A DNA stretch of 64,000 nt from Fimenecus sp052298855 (GTDB taxonomy: Bacteria > Bacillota > Clostridia > Oscillospirales > Acutalibacteraceae), in the NCBI GenBank assembly GCA_052298855.1, contig DAVZXP010000003.1, positions 176,451-240,450 on the forward strand, read 5' to 3'. The notes below the pieces were generated by a model. The model had not been told where the DNA came from and did no database searches. It was given only the letters and a program-made list of their open reading frames with translations. Each line of letters begins with the position of its first letter. Position 1 is the first letter of the stretch. This document shows positions 59,567 through 64,000 of the stretch, piece by piece. Position numbers and translations under genes: made by a program.

Positions 59567-60904
59567 TTATTCGTCATCATCGTCAAACAAAGCGGAATCA
59601 AGTCCCAAAACCGCATCGGACTCGCCGCTTTCAAGACTTTCAACCTTTTTAAGCCTTTTATTGATTTGAACATTTCTGAACTGCGCCGTTTCAATGCTCT
59701 TGCCTGCGGCATCGATCTTCTTCTTGGCAGCTTCAAGAAGTCCGTCAAATTTTTCATACTGACCTCTTATCGCCGAAAGAAGCTGACGAACCTCGTTTGC
59801 CTTTTCGTTTATGGCAACGGTCTTAAAGCCCATTGAAAGCGAATTGAGCAAGGCTGTAATGGTGCTCGGTCCCGCAATCATAATGTTGTACTCTGACTGT
59901 ATTTTTTCGGGAAGTCCCGACCTTGACGAAGCAATCTCAGCATACAAGCCCTCTGTTGCAAGATAAAGAATTGCAAACGGTGTTGTGTCCGGAACATGTA
60001 TGTACTTTGAAACGTCCTTCGCCTCTTGAAGCACCCTCGTTTCAAGTGCCTTTCTCGCCTCCGCCAATGCATTTGCATCTGCACTGTCTGCGGCGTCGCA
60101 AAGTCTTATGTAGTCTTCCATAGGAAACTTCGAGTCAACCGGCAAATATACGTCCTTTTCGTTTTTCTCGGTTGCAGGGATACGTATTGCGAACTCAACC
60201 CTCGCCATTGAGCCGGGAACGGTTGCAACGTTCTTTTCATACATATTCGGGATAGTCTGATCGAGTATTCCCTCAAGCTGAACCTCCGCCCAAGTGCCTC
60301 TCGCCTTGACGTTCGTCAAAACACGGTTGAGCGCCGTAACATTTTGCGTAACACCCGTTGAAAGCTTTTGCATTTCGCCGAGCGATTTATATAGATTTTC
60401 AAGCTGATCGGAAACAGTTTTGAAAGAACTGTTGAGCCTTTGCGTGAGTGTCGAGGTGAGCTTTTCGTCAACCGTCGTCCTCATCTCCTCGAGCTTCTTT
60501 TCGTTTGACTGCTGAAGCTTATTCATTGACTCAACAAGGGTTTTGTTGATTTTTTCGCTCTGCTCGGCATTCTTTTCGTTTATCGAGCCGAGAAGCTCAA
60601 GCGTTTTTTCCCTGTTCTCGTAGTTTACCTTGTTCATATTCTCGATTTTCAACGACATATTATCAAGGCTTTTCTGCACATCGGAACGAATTTCCTTGTT
60701 TGCGTTCTGATTTTCAATTCTTATGTTGCTGAATTCCTTGCTGAAGGTGCTTGAAAGATAATCAAGCTTCTGCTCGGTGCTTTTTGAAGCATCATTTTCG
60801 CCGAGAGAATTTACCTTTTTTGAGAGTACCGAGAGCATAACGGCAAGCACGATAATTCCGAGCATACAAACCGCCGTTATAATATATAAAAGTATGTTTT
60901 GCAT
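59567..60904 (-). CDS. rmuC: RmuC-family DNA recombination protein
   Basis: 445 residues from ATG 60904, with GGAGAA upstream (the frame is open 45 bases further). An N-terminal membrane helix (LLYIITAVCMLGIIVLAVML) is followed by a coiled coil of about 150 residues and the RmuC nuclease-like domain (ARGTWAEVQLEGILDQ, YLPVDSKFPMEDYIRL, TPFAILYLATEGLYAE, IMIAGPSTITALLNSL). RmuC limits inversions at short inverted repeats in E. coli and has a predicted restriction-endonuclease-like fold. It is housekeeping, followed by a small ferredoxin. Confidence 0.94.
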   Translation of the reverse strand: MQNILLYIITAVCMLGIIVLAVMLSVLSKKVNSLGENDASKSTEQKLDYLSSTFSKEFSNIRIENQNANKEIRSDVQKSLDNMSLKIENMNKVNYENREKTLELLGSINEKNAEQSEKINKTLVESMNKLQQSNEKKLEEMRTTVDEKLTSTLTQRLNSSFKTVSDQLENLYKSLGEMQKLSTGVTQNVTALNRVLTNVKARGTWAEVQLEGILDQTIPNMYEKNVATVPGSMARVEFAIRIPATEKNEKDVYLPVDSKFPMEDYIRLCDAADSADANALAEARKALETRVLQEAKDVSKYIHVPDTTPFAILYLATEGLYAEIASSRSGLPEKIQSEYNIMIAGPSTITALLNSLSMGFKTVAINEKANEVRQLLSAIRGQYEKFDGLLEAAKKKIDAAGKSIETAQFRNVQINKRLKKVESLESGESDAVLGLDSALFDDDDE

Positions 60905-60926
60905 AATGTTCTCCGTTAAAATCCGT

Positions 60927-61748
60927 TTATCTGTTCTTTTTGTCCTCAATCATATGAACGTTGATATGATTATAGGTCATTTCAATTCCGTATTCGTCAA
61001 ATTCCGTTTTAATCGCCTCGTTAAGAGCATAATAAGCCTGCCAATATTTATCGGTCATTGTCCAAGCCTTAACAACATAGCGGATACTGCTGTCGTCGTA
61101 TGAAAGCACCGCCGCAAAAGGCTTTTCAGGTGCTTCTTCGAACAGCTCCGTCTTTTCAACCGCCTTCAAAAGTGCTTCACGAACGGTTGAAATCGGCGCA
61201 TCATAGGAAGCCGAAACCTCAATATCCACACGGCGTTTCGCTTCGGTCGTATAGTTCACTATCTTTGCGGCAATAACCTTGCCGTTTGGCACGTAAATCA
61301 TCTTGTTATCCGCAGTCAAAAGCTTTGTGTGAATAAGGCTGATTATATTAACCGTACCCGTCACACCGTCAATTTCGACAAAATCGCCTATCTTAAATGG
61401 CTTTGTAACAAGCAGCATAAAACCGCTTGCAAGGTTTGAAAGCGAGTCTTGAACGGCAAGCGAAGCCGCAAGTCCGACAACCGAAAAAGCCGCTACAAAC
61501 GAGGTTGTAGACACTCCGAGTGCGTCAACCGTGATTATTGCGGTTATAAACCAAAGTATGATTTTTATGCCTGTTTTTATATATCTTTTAAGAGCTATAT
61601 CAAGCGAAGTTTTATCAATTACCTTTGACAAAAGCGAGAAAATCACCTTGATGACCAAATAGCAAATGACAAAGGTAATCACCGCCGCAAGTATTTTTCC
61701 GACGGTAAAATCACCTATCGCATAGTCAAGAATATCACGAAATTTCAT
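60927..61748 (-). CDS. mscS: Small-conductance mechanosensitive channel MscS
   Basis: 273 residues with three N-terminal membrane helices; the pore helix and beta domain show SLAVQDSLSNLASGFMLLVTKPFKIGDFVEIDGVTGTVNIISLIHTKLLTADNKMIYVPNGKV, the MscS core. The C-terminal part forms the cytoplasmic vestibule. It releases solutes on hypo-osmotic shock. It stands in line with yhhN-like and rmuC genes, spaced by 11 and 22 bases, suggesting one transcript. Confidence 0.94.
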   Translation of the reverse strand: MKFRDILDYAIGDFTVGKILAAVITFVICYLVIKVIFSLLSKVIDKTSLDIALKRYIKTGIKIILWFITAIITVDALGVSTTSFVAAFSVVGLAASLAVQDSLSNLASGFMLLVTKPFKIGDFVEIDGVTGTVNIISLIHTKLLTADNKMIYVPNGKVIAAKIVNYTTEAKRRVDIEVSASYDAPISTVREALLKAVEKTELFEEAPEKPFAAVLSYDDSSIRYVVKAWTMTDKYWQAYYALNEAIKTEFDEYGIEMTYNHINVHMIEDKKNR

Positions 61749-61759
61749 TTTCGAGCCTC

Positions 61760-62470
61760 TTATTTAATAAATAATATCGTTGCAGCCATACAGAACTGTG
61801 CCGCATAGTAAAGCGCGTGGTTTAAGATGATATTGCCCTTTGTGTTCTTGTTTTCGCCGAAGTACATTCCCGAAAGGACAAGGTCCGAGAGCAAGAACAG
61901 CAATGCGCCGACAGACATTACAATCCAAGCAGTCAGCTTGAATTTGGTAATATAAGCAGTCATCATCGAAGCCGTCATTGTAAGCGCAAGCGTGCAGGAA
62001 TAAAGGAAAACTATGAGCTTGAAACTCCCGTATTTCATCTTCAAGGGCTTTTCCATAAGAATTGCAATCAAGCCTATCACAAGTGCCAGTACGATAGACA
62101 TAATGATTGAAAATGAATTCCACGGCGCACTTCTGAAAATTGCCGTAATAAAGCACACATGACCGAGCAAGAATGAAATAAATCCTGCGTAAAGGTAAGA
62201 ATCCTTGTCCTGAAGATATATCCATTTCAAATCAAGCCAAATATCGCCCAACATTCCGAGAATAAGACCCGCAAGAATAAGCGTGCCGAATTCAAGAAAA
62301 ACTCTGTTCCTGTTCATTGCCGCAAGAGCAGTCGCAATAAAGCAACAGCTTGCTATCGCCTTTGCATACAAAGCGGCTATACCGCCCTTTTTAACTCGCA
62401 ACACAAGGAATACTATTGTTGCCGTAATACCGATTGCGAGCAATACATAATAAAATGTTGATGAATACAT
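61760..62470 (-). CDS. YhhN-family membrane protein
   Basis: 236 residues with about eight membrane helices (FYYVLLAIGITATIVFLVLRV, LILAGLILGMLGDIWLDLKW, LSDLVLSGMYFGENK). The GMLGDIWLD and SDLVL acidic motifs match the YhhN family, whose animal members (TMEM86) hydrolyse lysoplasmalogen. Plasmalogens occur in anaerobic clostridia, so that activity is plausible. First gene of the yhhN-mscS-rmuC-ferredoxin series. Confidence 0.85.
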   Translation of the reverse strand: MYSSTFYYVLLAIGITATIVFLVLRVKKGGIAALYAKAIASCCFIATALAAMNRNRVFLEFGTLILAGLILGMLGDIWLDLKWIYLQDKDSYLYAGFISFLLGHVCFITAIFRSAPWNSFSIIMSIVLALVIGLIAILMEKPLKMKYGSFKLIVFLYSCTLALTMTASMMTAYITKFKLTAWIVMSVGALLFLLSDLVLSGMYFGENKNTKGNIILNHALYYAAQFCMAATILFIK

Positions 62471-62550
62471 AATCCTGTGCCTCCCCTTAGTTATATGCCA
62501 ATTATACTATATATAAAGTAAAAATACAATCCAAATTTACAAGCGTTTAA

Positions 62551-62579
62551 TTGACAAAAGGCTTCTGTTGTGTTTTAAT
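62551..62579 (+). promoter_or_regulatory. Promoter of the substrate-binding lipoprotein gene
   Basis: TTGACA (62551-62556), 17 bases, TTTAAT (62574-62579). Confidence 0.7.
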
Positions 62580-62612
62580 TTATTGAGTAATTACATAACA
62601 GAGGTTTTCAGT

Positions 62613-63608
62613 ATGAAAAAATATTTATTTTCGGCGGTATGCTTACTGCTTGCGATAACAGTTTTGTTTTCTGCCTGTTCGGGAAGCGGTACGCAGGGCG
62701 AGAAATCCACAGAGAGTCCGCACGACTCGGATTCGTCATTCAGAGTTGCGATAGTTCAGTATGACAACGACGGCTTCACAAACGAGCTTCGTCAGATGTT
62801 CATTAAAAGGATGAGGCTTCTCGGCTATGACGAGGCTAAAATGAAATTTGACATTAAGAACGCACAGGGAAACAGCGAAAAGCTTTCGCAGACCGCTTCC
62901 TCGCTTTCGGGCGGCGATTATGATATTGTCGTGGCTATCGGCGACAAATGCGCTTGCGCTTTGGCAAATGCCGGATGTACCGTACCTACCGTTTTCGTGG
63001 CGGTAAGCGACCCCGTCGGCTTAGGGCTTACCTCAAGTGTCGAGTCCCCCGACAAAAATATGACAGGCACCGTCAGCAACACCTCCGAGGACACCCTGCT
63101 TTCGTATATCAGAGTCCTCACACCGAAGGTTTCAAGTGTTGCGGTTATATGTATGAACAACGAGAAATCCATTGCGGAAAAGGACAGCGTGGTTAAGTAT
63201 CTCTCAAACGATTTGTTTGACGTCGAGCCTGTTATACTTGACAGCACCGACTCGATTGACTCGGTTGTCGCAGATGTTCTCACACGAAACGGCGCAATTT
63301 TCCTCACAAATGATGAGGAGCTTAAAAACGTTTCGGCAAATGTTGTGAGTCTGGCATCACAGAGCTCAAAGTTTGTGTTTTCTTCAAATATTGCCTGTGT
63401 TGCAAACGGCGTTTTGGCGGCGACAGCCTCTCCCGTAAAGGATTTAAGCTACACCGCCGCAGAGGATGCCGACAAAATACTTAAAGGCGCAAAGGTTTCC
63501 GACATTCCGATTAAAACGGACATTGCATTTGCGATTTATATATCGAAAAGCACGGCGGAAAGCTTTAATATCGACGTGCCGAAAACCGATAATGTAATTC
63601 TTTTCTGA
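62613..63608 (+). CDS. ABC transporter substrate-binding lipoprotein (TrpX/ABC_sub_bind family)
   Basis: 331 residues from ATG 62613, with CAGAGG upstream. A lipoprotein signal (MKKYLFSAVCLLLAITVLFSAC) precedes an ABC_sub_bind fold: FRVAIVQYDNDGFTNEL, YDIVVAIGDKCACALANA, VPTVFVAVSDPVGLGL, NMTGTVSN, AIFLTNDEEL and NGVLAATASPVKDL. TrpX-type members bind tryptophan or related compounds. It normally precedes permease and ATPase genes, but here it stands alone, with a tRNA gene next. It may work with a transporter elsewhere or as a sensor. Confidence 0.88.
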   Translation: MKKYLFSAVCLLLAITVLFSACSGSGTQGEKSTESPHDSDSSFRVAIVQYDNDGFTNELRQMFIKRMRLLGYDEAKMKFDIKNAQGNSEKLSQTASSLSGGDYDIVVAIGDKCACALANAGCTVPTVFVAVSDPVGLGLTSSVESPDKNMTGTVSNTSEDTLLSYIRVLTPKVSSVAVICMNNEKSIAEKDSVVKYLSNDLFDVEPVILDSTDSIDSVVADVLTRNGAIFLTNDEELKNVSANVVSLASQSSKFVFSSNIACVANGVLAATASPVKDLSYTAAEDADKILKGAKVSDIPIKTDIAFAIYISKSTAESFNIDVPKTDNVILF

Positions 63609-63636
63609 AAAAATTAAAATATTTTCCGAAAAGGTG

Positions 63637-63665
63637 TTGACACTTCCCCTGCTCTTTGATATAAT
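63637..63665 (+). promoter_or_regulatory. tRNA-Leu promoter
   Basis: TTGACA (63637-63642), 17 bases, TATAAT (63660-63665): a perfect consensus 34 bases before the tRNA. Confidence 0.9.
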
Positions 63666-63698
63666 ATCATTCGTCGTTAGGAACGGCGAACTGAATAT

Positions 63699-63782
63699 GC
63701 GAGAGTGGCGGAATCGGCAGACGCGCACGTTTGAGGGGCGTGTGGTAATCCCGTACGGGTTCAAGTCCCGTCTCTCGCACCA
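63699..63782 (+). tRNA. tRNA-Leu (GAG)
   Basis: The acceptor stem GCGAGAG/CTCTCGC closes an 84-base type II tRNA with encoded CCA. The anticodon stem CACGT/GCGTG presents TTGAGGG, anticodon GAG. The T arm has GTTCAAG, and the long variable arm (GTGGTAATCCCGTA region) is typical of leucine tRNAs. Confidence 0.95.
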
Positions 63783-63783
63783 A

Positions 63784-63821
63784 AAACAGGATTGAACATT
63801 TCGTTCAGTCCTGTTTTTTTA
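63784..63821 (+). terminator. Terminator after tRNA-Leu
   Basis: AACAGGA(T)TGAAC pairs with GTTCA(G)TCCTGTT, followed by seven T residues. Confidence 0.9.
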
Positions 63822-63894
63822 GTTCTACCAACACCTTTTCCACGGGGCTTGAACCGTTAGTCCATCTTTTGCGAAGCGAACGACGACGTGGTAG

Positions 63895-63996
63895 GGCGGT
63901 GGCTTGCTGCCGCCGTTAAACGACAACAAATCAACGGGTACAAATAATTATATTTTTATATTATATCGTAGGGGCGAACTGTGTTCGCCCGTTTTT
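63895..63996. repeat. Intergenic inverted-repeat sequence, possibly a dispersed repeat
   Basis: GGCGG...CCGCC (63895-63917) and GGGCGAAC-TGTG-TTCGCCC (63973-63993) are hairpins in gene-free sequence. The second, set in TAGGGG...GTTTTT, looks like dispersed intergenic repeats seen in ruminococcal genomes; only one copy is present here. Nothing coding is seen after 63822. Confidence 0.4.
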
Positions 63997-64000
63997 AATT

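Noticed and set aside
1..64000. CRISPR arrays or cas genes
   Set aside because: No regularly spaced repeats of 24-40 bases with unique spacers and no Cas motifs; the short paired repeats beside att cores come only in twos or threes.

Overview
The window looks like chromosome from a gut-type anaerobic Firmicute of class Clostridia, most likely Oscillospiraceae/Ruminococcus-like. This is inferred from clostridial ferredoxins, AGGAGG ribosome binding sites, TTGACA-17-TATAAT promoters, a YesM/YesN two-component system, a GPH sugar porter and a domain-swapped GH3 glucosidase. I have no 16S or marker search behind this.

Layout. 1-5.95 kb is core chromosome: the end of ricT, a 2[4Fe-4S] ferredoxin, a Fur-family regulator with a metal permease, then purA-guaA and a second, glutaminase-less GMP synthetase gene. 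The last codons of that second gene contain GAGTGGGA, the target of a tyrosine integrase. 5.94-22.53 kb is an integrative mobilizable element: GIY-YIG nuclease and XRE repressor leftward; excisionase-like protein, integrase, MobC-like protein, RepA-like ATPase, MobV relaxase and TnpV rightward. Its AT-rich cargo is a restriction-modification system built on a fused m5C/m6A methyltransferase with an HNH nuclease, a Gabija-like OLD nuclease plus UvrD helicase, and a lone ComEC-like metallo-beta-lactamase protein.

The attachment architecture (GAGTGGGA; AAACCC at +26/27; GGG at +44; paired TGAYARNA repeats at +71) occurs three times with the same spacing, at 5941, 22517 and 42192. I read this as tandem accretion of three related elements at guaA. 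The segment 22.5-42.2 kb carries a rhamnose/plant-glycoside locus: rhaBAD, GH78 rhamnosidase, permuted GH3, tannase-like esterase, three other serine or alpha/beta hydrolases, a GPH porter and a TetR regulator with two tandem palindromic operators. It ends with a TnpV relic and a MarR-MATE pair. The segment from 42.2 kb carries an acetyltransferase, regulator fragments, an XRE-controlled pair of ABC exporters and an internally deleted relaxase relic at 47.6 kb, followed by an XRE-membrane protein and an APH(3')-like kinase.

From about 49.6 kb the content returns to chromosomal housekeeping: SGNH hydrolase, a galactose-type ABC importer (mglBAC) with an InlB-repeat protein, its likely sensor triad (sugar-binding lipoprotein, YesM kinase, YesN regulator), ferredoxin, RmuC, MscS, YhhN, an orphan substrate-binding lipoprotein and tRNA-Leu(GAG).

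Most unusual: the triple att array, the fused cytosine/adenine methyltransferase with its HNH partner and small companion, the palindrome-headed MBL gene, the duplicated GMP synthetase at the integration site, and the rhamnoside/ester locus.
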